Shown one piece after another: positions 10,201-18,110 of a stretch of DNA of 64,000 bases. The DNA lies in contig NZ_LT629702.1 of assembly GCF_900103345.1 (NCBI RefSeq), positions 4,588,001-4,652,000 on the forward strand, given 5' to 3'. The notes under the pieces are model-generated. The model made no database searches. It was not told the origin of the DNA and worked only from the letters and a program-made list of their open reading frames with translations. How positions within the stretch are numbered: the stretch's first letter is position 1; every line of letters starts with the position of its first letter. A program made the translations under genes and the position numbers. This stretch comes from Pseudomonas azotoformans. Its GTDB lineage: Bacteria > Pseudomonadota > Gammaproteobacteria > Pseudomonadales > Pseudomonadaceae.

Positions 10201-11646
10201 CGTCTGCACCGCGAAGTGCTGCGCACCCAGGGCCGCATCAGCACGCGTTGCGAATATGACCGCAGTGGACGTCTGCGCGCCCGCCAGCGCCGCCAACCGG
10301 ACCATTCACTGTTACATCCGCCGGCACAGACACGCCTGGGCTATGACGACAGCGACCAACTGGTCGAACGCTACGACAGCCAGCCCGGCGCGGCACACCG
10401 CCAATTGCTGCATTACGACGCCACCGGCCGCATTCTGGCTAGCCAGGACAACCTCTTGGGCCAGCGGGAAGCCTTCCGATACGACCCGGCGGCCAACCTG
10501 CTGGACGGTTCAGGACAGGTCGCCCACAACCGATTGCTGACCTACCAGGACAAACATTACCGCTATGACGGTTTTGGCCGAATGGTTGAAAAGCGCAGCC
10601 TTCGGCACGGCACACAGCGCTTCAGCTACGACGCGGAGCAACGGCTGGCACAGGTGCACAACGATGACGGTTCCCGGGTCGTCATGACCTATGACCCGCT
10701 GGGCCGGCGCACCGCCAAGACCACCTACGACCGCAACGGTGTTCAGCGCAGCCAGACACGTTTCACTTGGGACGCGTTGCAACTCGTGCAGGAGCACTGC
10801 AATCAGCAGACCAGCCTCTATATCTATGCCGACGAGGGCTACGAACCACTGGCCCGTGTCGATGGCACGGGTCACCTGCAAAAAATCCGCTACTACCACA
10901 ACGACCTCAACGGATTGCCCGAACGCCTCACCGAGAGCGACGGCCATACGGTGTGGCAAGCGCGCTATGAAGTCTGGGGCAATACCGTCGAGGAAAGCCG
11001 AGAACCCTACTTCATCGAAGAACAGAACCTGCGCTTCCAGGGCCAGTATCTGGACCGGGAAACGGGCCTGCACTACAACACTTTGCGCTTTTATGACCCG
11101 GATATCGGGCGCTTCACCACACCCGACCCCATCGGTCTGGCCGGCGGCCTGAATCTCTACCAATATGCGCCCAACCCGCTGAGCTGGATTGACCCGCTGG
11201 GCCTGATGAAATGCTCCAGCCCACCCAAGGGGCGCAAGGTCAGCCGCACCGTGTATCGGTTCGAGGAGCCGGGGCGCATCGGGACCACTTGGCAGGCACA
11301 CAAGTGGAATGTGGAGTCCACCCACCGCTACACCACCAAAGGCGTCGGCGGCGTGTATGGCGCGAACTCACGGAAGACCGCACTGGGCGAGGTCACGCAC
11401 TGGAAGGTCGACCTGTCCAAACGGGTGTTGGTCAGCAAGAAAGTGCAGCTCAATAATGTCCTGGATCTGACCCGCGCCGATGTGCGCAAACAGCTAGGGG
11501 TCAGCCTTAAAAGCATCACCGGCTCGAAGTACACCGAGACCCATCAGATCGGCAATTGGGCCAAGGCCAACGGCTATGATGGAATCCTGGCACCATCGGC
11601 ACGCAACCCGACCGGCAGCAACTTGATCTCCTTTGCAGGTTTTTGA
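7219..11646 (+). CDS. Rhs effector 1: prePAAR-PAAR-Rhs core with RES-type toxin tip
   Basis: A 1475-residue T6SS effector. Residues 8-17 carry the prePAAR motif (AARLGDGLSH), followed by Ala/Gly/Val-rich membrane segments (about 22-75). A PAAR-like domain lies at about 178-245. An Rhs/YD-repeat shell spans about 300-1320 and ends with the core-terminal PLSWIDPLGL motif (PxxxxDPxGL, the known self-cleavage site class). The variable tip (about 1330-1475) looks like a RES domain: Tyr1346-Arg1347, GGVYGANS with Tyr1380, Glu1391 in TALGEV, and a terminal APSARNPTGSNL with Ser1460. RES toxins degrade NAD+. The small downstream gene with a RES-antitoxin fold supports this. The RES call is by pattern, not alignment. 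Confidence 0.9.
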   Translation: MSDALLWAARLGDGLSHTSVMADILGGVLEVAANVAITALATAAVVAATGITVATGGLGACVLGAVVGVIVGIAMSKTGADKGLSAMCEGIGNALFPPSVMATILSGSTDTLINALPAARAAGVVPSHVAPAGTETETPPAPEHSEEPGYLDMAKGFFAQMWRPTVATPAPGAVPKPLDVVTCTKHPPMPPQFLAEGSEKVTVNGQPAVRSGDRSTCDATVVSSGLISPNVTIGGGSVVVREIRSGKTPGVGLAVTALMMLKGGKGKFLSNLPCMLLAGVNSFVVSQAMGALANAAMGSSNPVHASTGAKVLGGPEELDFALPGIMSIDWQRFYNSRDERRDGLFGAGWSVPYEVSVQLLPHTEGGDYALYIDEQGRRIDMGSIPLGGAVFSAGEGLSVKRHLNGQWLIESADGLYRLFDPAPQDASLLRLSQLGDRNDNRIHLDYADDGRLLGLRDTFDLVRVELTYDSTWPRRVSRIERLYPDHHREVLMHYAYDVRGDLAAVRQSDGHVKRRFAYDAGQRMVEHLLPSGLRCFYQWARVDDREWRVVRHWTEAGDTYTFDYALDTGITRITDGLSRVSIRHWDERHQIIASTDALGRTWAFRWNDESQLLGATDPLGGHYQFSYDDAGNLTETLDPLGRSESTLWLEHWALPLAETDAAGNTWQYHYDSRGNCIRETDPLGNRTVYHYDGHGQVSEIIDASGKRKTLRWSPLGQLTEHTDCTGLTTRLSYCKRGLLLASTDALGERTTFKYDDQGRLISKQLPDGRNEHYQRDVSGQLIGYSDPAGHTTRFEHASNGQLRHRIDAHGRRVELSHDAYGRLHSLTNENGECYRFDWDDGDRLTLEQRLDGCRKRYTYDPLDNVTQVETLASSDTEPAIIHDLERDAAGRLIAKRTVDGCTTYRYDQLDQVTAITFTGHDGEQQTLGFGYDALGQLTLEQSAAGCLEHLYDELGNLAQTRLPDGRWLNRLRYGSGHLHQVNLDGQVISDFERDRLHREVLRTQGRISTRCEYDRSGRLRARQRRQPDHSLLHPPAQTRLGYDDSDQLVERYDSQPGAAHRQLLHYDATGRILASQDNLLGQREAFRYDPAANLLDGSGQVAHNRLLTYQDKHYRYDGFGRMVEKRSLRHGTQRFSYDAEQRLAQVHNDDGSRVVMTYDPLGRRTAKTTYDRNGVQRSQTRFTWDALQLVQEHCNQQTSLYIYADEGYEPLARVDGTGHLQKIRYYHNDLNGLPERLTESDGHTVWQARYEVWGNTVEESREPYFIEEQNLRFQGQYLDRETGLHYNTLRFYDPDIGRFTTPDPIGLAGGLNLYQYAPNPLSWIDPLGLMKCSSPPKGRKVSRTVYRFEEPGRIGTTWQAHKWNVESTHRYTTKGVGGVYGANSRKTALGEVTHWKVDLSKRVLVSKKVQLNNVLDLTRADVRKQLGVSLKSITGSKYTETHQIGNWAKANGYDGILAPSARNPTGSNLISFAGF

Positions 11647-11648
11647 AC

Positions 11649-11930
11649 ATGGAACGACTGGAAAACGAATACCCAGGTGACGCGGACTGGCAGAGCACAG
11701 TGGCCTTGTATGAAGAAGACTACCTTGACGACGATGCACGTGAACTGGCCAAGGCCTTGGGCGGCCATCTCGACCTGGCAGTGATACTGCGTGGGAAACG
11801 AGGCCTTGAAGAGGGGTTGTGGTGGATCGGGCAAAAGGTTCCGGCACTGGACAACCTCACCCCGCTGGAGTGCCTGGAAAGTCCCACGCTGATAAAGCGG
11901 TTGAAGACAGCACTGATGCGTATGCCATAA
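11649..11930 (+). CDS. Putative immunity protein to the RES tip, DUF2384 (Xre/MbcA/ParS toxin-binding)-like
   Basis: A 93-residue protein beginning three bases after the stop of Rhs 1, the usual place for the cognate immunity gene. Its C-terminal half (LWWIGQKVPALDNLTPLECL and the following KRLKTALMRM helix) follows the layout of DUF2384 domains: a Trp-rich helix, a 'xLxxxTPxxxL' turn and a closing helix. In chromosomal RES-Xre/MbcTA toxin-antitoxin pairs this domain is the part that blocks the RES toxin active site. No N-terminal helix-turn-helix is visible, so this would be a stand-alone toxin-binding version. An upstream in-frame TTG at 11643 overlaps the Rhs stop; ATG 11649 is preferred. 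Confidence 0.75.
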   Translation: MERLENEYPGDADWQSTVALYEEDYLDDDARELAKALGGHLDLAVILRGKRGLEEGLWWIGQKVPALDNLTPLECLESPTLIKRLKTALMRMP

Positions 11931-11983
11931 CACCCAAGGACACGGCGACTATGGAAAGTTGTGCGTTCAATTCGATCAGACAC

Positions 11984-11988
11984 AGGAG
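11984..11988 (+). promoter_or_regulatory. Ribosome binding site fixing a TTG start for Rhs effector 2
   Basis: An AGGAG sequence lies eight bases upstream of TTG at 11997. Starting there gives a protein opening SDALWAARMGD, which aligns with the opening of Rhs effector 1 (SDALLWAARLGD). The alternative GTG at 11961 has no such site and would add twelve residues with no counterpart in the paralogue. Confidence 0.85.
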
Positions 11989-11996
11989 TGCAGTCC

Positions 11997-14900
11997 TTGT
12001 CTGATGCACTCTGGGCGGCCCGGATGGGCGATGCGCTGACTCACACCTCGATGATGGCGGACATCCTTGGCGGGGTGCTGGAGGTGGCGGCCAATATCGC
12101 GATCACGGCGGTGGCGACGGCGGCTGTCGTCGCCGCCACCGGGATTACCGTCGCCACCGGTGGGCTTGGCTGTTTCCTGCTGGGAGCGGTGGTGGGCACG
12201 ATTGTCGGCCTGGCCATGAGCAAGACCGGGGCCGACAAAGGCCTGACGAATTTATGCGATACGTTCGCCAACGCGCTGTTTCCGCCCACGGTTCAGGCCA
12301 ATATTCTTACCGGTTCCACCGATACCCTGACCAACAACATCCCCGCTGCACGCGCCGCAGGGGCGATCAGCTCCCATGTCGCACCGGCCGGTACCGAGCT
12401 GGAAGCGCCCGAGCCGGAGCCCGAAGCCAGCTACCTGGACATGGCCGAAAGTTTCTTCTCGCAGATGTGGCGCCCTACCGTCGCCACCCCCGCGCCTGGG
12501 GCCGAGCCCAAGCCGCTGGACCTGGTCACCTGCATGAAGCACCCGCCGATGCCGCCGCAGTTTCTGGCCGAAGGATCGGACAAAGTCACCATCAACGGCC
12601 AACCGGCGGTGCGCAGTGGTGATCGCAGTACCTGTGATGCGACAGTGGTGTCGTCGGGGTTGATTTCTTCCAACGTGACCATTGGCGGCGGCTCGGTGGT
12701 GGTGCGTGAGATCCGCAGCGGCAAGACCCCGGGCGTGGGGCTGGCGGTCACGGCGTTGTTGATGCTCAAGGGCGGCAAGGGCAAGTTCTTCAGCAAACTG
12801 CCGTGCATGTTGATCGGCGGCGCTACGTCGATGGCGGTCAGCAGCGCGATGGGGGCCGTGGCGAACGCAGCGATGGGTTCTTCGAATCCGGTGCATGCGG
12901 CCACCGGCGCGAAGGTGCTGGGCGGCGATGATGAGCTGGATTTCGTCCTGCCCGGCATCCTGCCGATTGATTGGCAACGTTTCTACAACAGCCGCGACGC
13001 ACGCACGGGCAGTCTTTTCGGCGCAGGCTGGAGCGTGCCGTATGAAGTGTGCGTCGACATCCAGCCTCACCCCGATGGCGGCGAAACGCTGGTCTACACC
13101 GATGAACAAGGCCGCCCCATCGACATGGGCTCGATTCCCTTGGGCGGCGCCGTGTTCAGCGCGGGTGAAGGGCTGGCCGTGCGGCGACATCTCAATGGGC
13201 AGTTGCTGATCGAAAGCGATGACGGGTTGTATCGCTTGTTTGAACCCTCTGCCAACCCGTCATTGCTGCGCCTTAGCCAGCTCGGCGACCGCAATGACAA
13301 CCGCATCCATGTCGACTACGACGCCGCCGGGCAACTGGTGCGCCTGCGCGATACCTTCGATCTGGTGCAGGTTGAGTTGATCCGTGATCAGGGCCAGTTG
13401 GCGCGCATCGAACGCCTGTACCCCGATCAGCGCCGCGAAGTGCTCGTCAGCTATGGCTTCGACGCGCAGGGCAACCTGGCTGAAGTGCGCGATACCACTG
13501 GCCAGGTCCAGCGGCGTTTCGCCTACGACAGTGGCCAGCGGATGGTGGAGCATCAACTGCCCACCGGATTGCGCTGCTTCTATGAGTGGGCCTTGGTTGA
13601 AGACCTGGAATGGCGCGTGGTGCGGCACTGGACCGACGAAGGCGACGCCTACCAGTTCGACTATGACTTGCAGGCCGGTATCACGCGAATTACCGATGGC
13701 CTGCAACGCGTCAGTACCCGGCATTGGAACACCCAACACCAGATCATTCGGTACAGCGACAATCTCGGCCACACCTGGCTGTTCGAATGGAACGACGAGC
13801 GCCAGTTGCTCAGTGCCACTGATCCGCTGGGCGGGCGCTTTGAATACAGCTACGACGAGGCCGGCAACCTGATTGGCGAAACCGACCCGCTAGGGCGCAG
13901 CGATTCGACCTTGTGGCTTGAGCACTGGGCACTGCCAGTGGTGGAGACCGACGCCGCCGACAATAGCTGGGCGTATCGCTACGATCAGCGCGGCAACTGC
14001 ATCGCCGAAACCGATCCACTGGGCTACGTCACCCGCTACCGCTATGACGACCACGGTCAGGTCGTGGAAATCATCGATGCCACCGGCAAAAGCAAAAAGC
14101 TGCGCTGGAATCCGTTCGGGCAACTGGTCGAGCATATCGACTGCTCGGGTTACCCAACGCGTTTCAGCTATGACGAGCGCGGCTATCTGCAGGTCATCAC
14201 CGATGCTCTCGGCGAACGCACTCAATTCAGCTATGACGCCCAGGGGCGCTTGCTCACCACCCAATTGCCAGACGGTCGTATCGAGCAGTACCAGCGCGAT
14301 ACGAGCGGGCAACTGGTGGGTTACACCGACCCGGCCGGACATACCACGTTGTACCAGCACAACCGTCGCGGGCAGGTACGCCAGCGCATCGATGCCCATG
14401 GCCGGCAAGTGCAGTTCGGCTATGACAGCTATGGGCGGTTGCAGGCACTGATCAATGAGAACGGCGAGCGATATCGTTTCGCGTGGGACGCTGGCGATCG
14501 GCTGGTTGAGCAGCAAGACCTCGATGGCAGCGCCAAGCGCTACGATTACGACGCGTTGGATAATGTCACGACGCTGACGGCAGTTCCCGCGCCTTACGGC
14601 AATGGCCTGGCGCTGGTGCCCGACAGACCACCCGCGCCTATCGTGCATCGACTCGAACGTGATGCGGTCGGCCGGTTGGTGGCCAAAACCACGGACGATG
14701 GCCGCACCGAGTACCGCTACGACGAGCTCGACCAACTCACTGCTGTCACCTTCACCGACCTGCAAGGCAACGCCCAGGCCCTGGGCTTCGCCTACGACGC
14801 CCTCGGCCAGTTGGTGACCGAACAAAGCTCGGCAGGCGGCCTGCACCACCACTACGACGAACTCGGCAACCTGATCCAGACCCAACTGCCGGACGGCCGC

Positions 14901-16382
14901 TGGCTCAATCGCCTGTATTACGGCAGCGGCCATCTGCACCAGATCAACCTCGACGGCCAAGTCATCAGCGACTTCGAACGCGACCGCCTGCACCGCGAAG
15001 TGCTGCGCACCCAGGGCCAGCTCAGCACCCGCAGCGAATACGACCGCAGCGGCCGCCTGCGTTCGCGCCAGCGCCGTCACGCCAGTCAGTCAACCTTGCT
15101 GCCCGCGGCTGCGCAAAAACAGTTCGAGTACGACCCCGCCGACAACCTGATCGGCAAACTCGACCAGCAGCCCGCCACGCAACACCGCCAACTGCTGCAC
15201 TACGACGCCACCGGCCGCATCATCGCCAGCCAAGACAGCCTGCACGGCCAGCGCGAAAGCTTCGCCTACGACGCCGCCGCCAACTTGCTGGACGGCCCGC
15301 AGGCTGGCGCGGGGTTGGTGGTGCATAACAAGCTGCTGACCTATCAGGACAAGCGTTATCGCTATGACGCGTTTGGCCGCACGATTGAAAAACGCAGCGC
15401 CAAACGGGGCGTGCAGCGGTTTGCCTACGATGCTGAAAGCCGCTTGGTTGAAGTGCGTAACGATGACGGCAGCGTCGTGCGAATGACCTATGACCCACTG
15501 GGCCGACGCATCGAAAAAACCGAGCATGGCCGTGACGGGTATCCGCTGGGAGAAACGCAGTTTGTGTGGGATGGACTGCGGTTGTTGCAGGAGCATAAAC
15601 ACAGCCAGACCAGCCTTTATGTTTACGACGATGACGGCTATGAACCGCTGGCCCGCGTCGACGGCCTCGGCCCGTTGCAGAAGATTCGCTACTACCACAA
15701 CGACCTGAACGGGCTGCCCGAACAACTGACCGAGGCCGATGGGCACAGCATCTGGCAGGCGACTTATCGGGTGTGGGGCAACACACTGGAAGAGGTGCGC
15801 GAGCCTTACTACATTGAGGAGCAGAACCTGCGGTTCCAGGGGCAGTATCTGGATCGGGAGACGGGGCTGCATTTCAATACGTTCAGGTTTTATGATCCGG
15901 ATGTGGGGCGGCTTACGACGCCGGATCCGATTGGGTTGCTAGGTGGACTGAACCTCTACTTGTACGGTGCAAACCCTATTACATGGCTGGATCCACTAGG
16001 CTGGACCCCAACGCCCCTAAACAAACCTGGTTTCTATGTCTACGGGCTCTACGCCCCGGGCGCTAAAACGCCTTACTACATCGGTCACACCGAACAGGAT
16101 CCTGCGGCGCGTGAAAGTCAGCACGACAGGTCCACGCGGCTTGGAAAAGGAAAGCTGCGTGTGTTGAAAGGCCAGGACGGCAAGATGACCTACTCTCAAG
16201 CCAAAGGTTACGAGCAGGCCTACCGAGAGAAATATAAAACGAAGGGCAAGTTCCCCGGAAACGTCATCGAACCCATCAATAAAAGCCGTACTGATGCACG
16301 GGGCAAAAGTCACTATAAAAACTATAGGGCTGCGGCTAAAGCCCTTGGCATCAAGCCGAGCAAAATCAAATCTTGTACCTAA
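11997..16382 (+). CDS. Rhs effector 2: prePAAR-PAAR-Rhs core with GIY-YIG nuclease tip
   Basis: A 1461-residue paralogue of Rhs effector 1, with the same prePAAR motif (AARMGDALTH, residues 7-16), membrane segments, PAAR-like domain and YD-repeat shell. The core ends in TWLDPLGW, so the last residue of the usual DPxGL motif is Trp instead of Leu. The ~125-residue tip has a GIY-YIG nuclease signature: GLY at 1350-1352, YYIG at 1360-1363, an Arg in the following AARESQH helix, and the likely metal-binding Glu1406 in KGYEQAY. The predicted activity is DNA cleavage in the target cell. The start is a TTG. A closely related tip occurs at 19262-19645. The immunity gene follows 13 bases later. Confidence 0.9.
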   Translation: MSDALWAARMGDALTHTSMMADILGGVLEVAANIAITAVATAAVVAATGITVATGGLGCFLLGAVVGTIVGLAMSKTGADKGLTNLCDTFANALFPPTVQANILTGSTDTLTNNIPAARAAGAISSHVAPAGTELEAPEPEPEASYLDMAESFFSQMWRPTVATPAPGAEPKPLDLVTCMKHPPMPPQFLAEGSDKVTINGQPAVRSGDRSTCDATVVSSGLISSNVTIGGGSVVVREIRSGKTPGVGLAVTALLMLKGGKGKFFSKLPCMLIGGATSMAVSSAMGAVANAAMGSSNPVHAATGAKVLGGDDELDFVLPGILPIDWQRFYNSRDARTGSLFGAGWSVPYEVCVDIQPHPDGGETLVYTDEQGRPIDMGSIPLGGAVFSAGEGLAVRRHLNGQLLIESDDGLYRLFEPSANPSLLRLSQLGDRNDNRIHVDYDAAGQLVRLRDTFDLVQVELIRDQGQLARIERLYPDQRREVLVSYGFDAQGNLAEVRDTTGQVQRRFAYDSGQRMVEHQLPTGLRCFYEWALVEDLEWRVVRHWTDEGDAYQFDYDLQAGITRITDGLQRVSTRHWNTQHQIIRYSDNLGHTWLFEWNDERQLLSATDPLGGRFEYSYDEAGNLIGETDPLGRSDSTLWLEHWALPVVETDAADNSWAYRYDQRGNCIAETDPLGYVTRYRYDDHGQVVEIIDATGKSKKLRWNPFGQLVEHIDCSGYPTRFSYDERGYLQVITDALGERTQFSYDAQGRLLTTQLPDGRIEQYQRDTSGQLVGYTDPAGHTTLYQHNRRGQVRQRIDAHGRQVQFGYDSYGRLQALINENGERYRFAWDAGDRLVEQQDLDGSAKRYDYDALDNVTTLTAVPAPYGNGLALVPDRPPAPIVHRLERDAVGRLVAKTTDDGRTEYRYDELDQLTAVTFTDLQGNAQALGFAYDALGQLVTEQSSAGGLHHHYDELGNLIQTQLPDGRWLNRLYYGSGHLHQINLDGQVISDFERDRLHREVLRTQGQLSTRSEYDRSGRLRSRQRRHASQSTLLPAAAQKQFEYDPADNLIGKLDQQPATQHRQLLHYDATGRIIASQDSLHGQRESFAYDAAANLLDGPQAGAGLVVHNKLLTYQDKRYRYDAFGRTIEKRSAKRGVQRFAYDAESRLVEVRNDDGSVVRMTYDPLGRRIEKTEHGRDGYPLGETQFVWDGLRLLQEHKHSQTSLYVYDDDGYEPLARVDGLGPLQKIRYYHNDLNGLPEQLTEADGHSIWQATYRVWGNTLEEVREPYYIEEQNLRFQGQYLDRETGLHFNTFRFYDPDVGRLTTPDPIGLLGGLNLYLYGANPITWLDPLGWTPTPLNKPGFYVYGLYAPGAKTPYYIGHTEQDPAARESQHDRSTRLGKGKLRVLKGQDGKMTYSQAKGYEQAYREKYKTKGKFPGNVIEPINKSRTDARGKSHYKNYRAAAKALGIKPSKIKSCT

Positions 16383-16395
16383 AAGAGGCCGCTGT

Positions 16396-16965
16396 ATGAA
16401 AACCCTCAAGGCACCCAAACCCGGTGATCTCTTCTACATCCCAGCCATCAACGCTTCAGATGAGCCTGGCTTTGTTATTGCACGCTATATCGAACTCATT
16501 CCTCCTGCGCTGGGACATCTGATTGAGGTTTTTGCGAAATTCTATACACAAATCCCGACCTCGATCAGCCAGGTGGACACCTCAAAACGTTTGTTTCGGC
16601 CGATTTTCTGCAGCATGCGATTTTCAGGTATCCCTCGCTGGAAGATACTTTTCAGTGACCCCGACTACAAAAAATCGACCTCTGGTTACGACAGAATTCA
16701 ATTCGCGTTTGAGTCAGAAATCTGGACCGGCGGTGTAAGCAAGCCCGCATCTGAGGAACAGTTGGTAAATATTGAACCCTCAATTTGCTGGCGTATGCAT
16801 CACATTATTTTCAGAGTAATTGCTCATCTGCGTGGGGCGCTAACGGCGGATGAGGCCATGGACTATGAGCACTTACCCGACGACTTACGCATTGATAGCG
16901 TTACCGCTTCAGAGCGCGTAAACAAGGCAGTCCTGCATACGCAAGAATTGTTTGACTCCAAATAA
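16396..16965 (+). CDS. Imm26-like immunity protein for the GIY-YIG tip
   Basis: A 189-residue protein directly behind Rhs effector 2. The opening KAPKPGDLFYIPAI and the FVIARYIE segment resemble Imm26-type immunity proteins (GD-I/L-F at the start). It shares the motif W-[KR]-I-x-x-SDPxY (here RWKILFSDPDY) with the gene at 19642, which follows a related GIY-YIG tip. The ATG at 16396 is preceded by an AAGAGG ribosome site; the open frame reaches further upstream, but that part overlaps the toxin sequence. No signal peptide or membrane segment, so it should act in the cytoplasm. Family assignment is by recognition; the role as immunity protein is inferred from position and the duplicated pairing. 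Confidence 0.75.
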   Translation: MKTLKAPKPGDLFYIPAINASDEPGFVIARYIELIPPALGHLIEVFAKFYTQIPTSISQVDTSKRLFRPIFCSMRFSGIPRWKILFSDPDYKKSTSGYDRIQFAFESEIWTGGVSKPASEEQLVNIEPSICWRMHHIIFRVIAHLRGALTADEAMDYEHLPDDLRIDSVTASERVNKAVLHTQELFDSK

Positions 16966-17009
16966 AAATAGACCGCCTACTCAACGATAAAGGCGATGGT
17001 GATAAAGCG

Positions 17010-17070
17010 ATAAAGGAGACGGATCTATTTAATCCAGATAGGAACTATAAATAAATCTGACCCCTTTATC
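17010..17070 (+). repeat. 61-bp hairpin-ended direct repeat, copy 1
   Basis: This 61-base unit recurs at 19201-19261 in the same orientation with only three differences. Each copy has imperfect inverted ends: 22 bases starting ATAAAGG and the complementary end finishing CCCCTTTAT match at about 19 of 22 positions. This looks like a miniature mobile or REP-like element. It sits 44 bases after the Imm26-like gene and directly before a toxin remnant, i.e. on the border of a displaced Rhs cassette. Confidence 0.85.
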
Positions 17071-17071
17071 G

Positions 17072-17185
17072 GTTGTCGAAACGAAAGGATCGTTCAAAGT
17101 TGATACTAAAGGAAAGCTGGAGGTATCGTTAGGTGAAAAAGGCGCACAGCACAACGCAACCTTCAATCTTCTGATCTACAAGTGA
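17072..17185 (+). pseudogene. Remnant of an unidentified Rhs toxin tip (last ~37 residues)
   Basis: A start-less open stretch running from the end of the 61-bp repeat to a TGA that lies just before the next gene. It encodes about 37 residues, with VETKGSFKVDTKGKLEVSLG in the middle and a hydrophobic NLLIYK end. It is placed exactly as the end of a toxin gene would be, in front of a putative immunity gene, and is A+T-rich like its neighbours. The toxin type cannot be told from so little. The reading as a toxin remnant is an inference from position. Confidence 0.45.
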
Positions 17186-17190
17186 ATAAC

Positions 17191-17808
17191 ATGAGCCTAG
17201 AAATTCGTAAAAATATGGAAATTGAACTATTGGCACCATTGAAGCAGATAACGCTTCCCAACGTCGACCTGAAGGTAAGCAAAAACAAGCTTTGCCTGCT
17301 TGTAGCAAAGGAAAAACTTGCAGACATCTACATCCAGCACTTGACCAAAGCCGATGGTTACTACGCTGGAATGGAAATATATACCTGTGAGGCATCTAGC
17401 TTTTGTATAGATCAATCCCCGCCGTATCAGAGTCGGCTGTTGAACGCGTCATTTTTTTCGAAGACTTCCTTATCAGAAGAGACAAAACAGTTTGGCGACG
17501 AGATGGGCGGTATCATTAGAACGCCGTCGCCGCAAGAAATAAGCCAGACTGTAAAAAAAATAACCGACCGCTTGAAGGCTTTTTACCTCCCAAAGGCAGA
17601 GAATTGCATCCTTGGCAAACGAGCACTAATTGAGGACGTATTGGCTGAGCCTGACAACTATGCATTCCCATTTCTCACCATCCTCTTTGCTGCCTACAAA
17701 AATAATCTGAGCCTGGATTCGGACGCACTAAAAAAAGCGCTTGCAACTAAATCCATTTTTGGAAACAAGCAGTTCGACCTGGCGTTAGCGAATAAAATTC
17801 TGAGTTAA
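17191..17808 (+). CDS. Putative orphan immunity protein, family not recognised
   Basis: A 205-residue soluble protein of clearly lower G+C than the Rhs core, with many Lys and Ile codons. I recognise no domain. Its N-terminal half is beta-rich (LKQITLPNVDLKVSKNKLCL) and its C-terminal half helical. It begins a few bases after the stop of a toxin-like remnant and precedes a duplicated Rhs end. This is the arrangement expected of an immunity gene kept after its toxin was displaced, because it still protects against kin carrying that toxin. The ATG at 17191 is chosen; a GTG at 17182 overlaps the remnant's stop and is possible. Neither has a strong ribosome site. Confidence 0.6.
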   Translation: MSLEIRKNMEIELLAPLKQITLPNVDLKVSKNKLCLLVAKEKLADIYIQHLTKADGYYAGMEIYTCEASSFCIDQSPPYQSRLLNASFFSKTSLSEETKQFGDEMGGIIRTPSPQEISQTVKKITDRLKAFYLPKAENCILGKRALIEDVLAEPDNYAFPFLTILFAAYKNNLSLDSDALKKALATKSIFGNKQFDLALANKILS

Positions 17809-17867
17809 AAATACAAATATTCCTCGCAGAGAAAAGGAAGTTTTTATTTAGTGCTAAAAATTTAAAT

Positions 17868-18110
17868 TTACGACGATGAGGCTATGAACCGCTGGCCCGC
17901 ATCGACGGCCTTGGCCCGTTGCAGAAGATTCGCTACTACCACAACGACCTGAACGGGCTGCCCGAACAACTGACAGAGGCCGATGGGCACAGCATCTGGC
18001 AGGCGACTTATCGGGGGTGGGGCAACACACTGGAAGAGGTGCGCGAGCCTTACTACATCGAGGAGCAGAACCTGCGGTTCCAGGGGCACTATCTGGACCG
18101 GGAGACGGGG
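17868..18110 (+). repeat. Duplicated end of the rhs core (copy of about 15625-15866)
   Basis: From base 17868 the sequence is almost identical to the 3' core of Rhs effector 2. Only scattered substitutions and one missing base (GATGACGG versus GATGAGG, near 17880) are seen over about 240 bases, after which identity drops but homology continues to the DPWGL motif. The missing base shifts the frame, so the first ~50 bases are not in frame with the rest. The tract is long enough to serve as homology for recombining the downstream tip onto an intact Rhs gene. Confidence 0.85.

Noticed and set aside
11961..11996. GTG at 11961 as the start of Rhs effector 2
   Set aside because: No ribosome site; the added residues have no equivalent in the paralogue, and TTG 11997 has AGGAG at good spacing.
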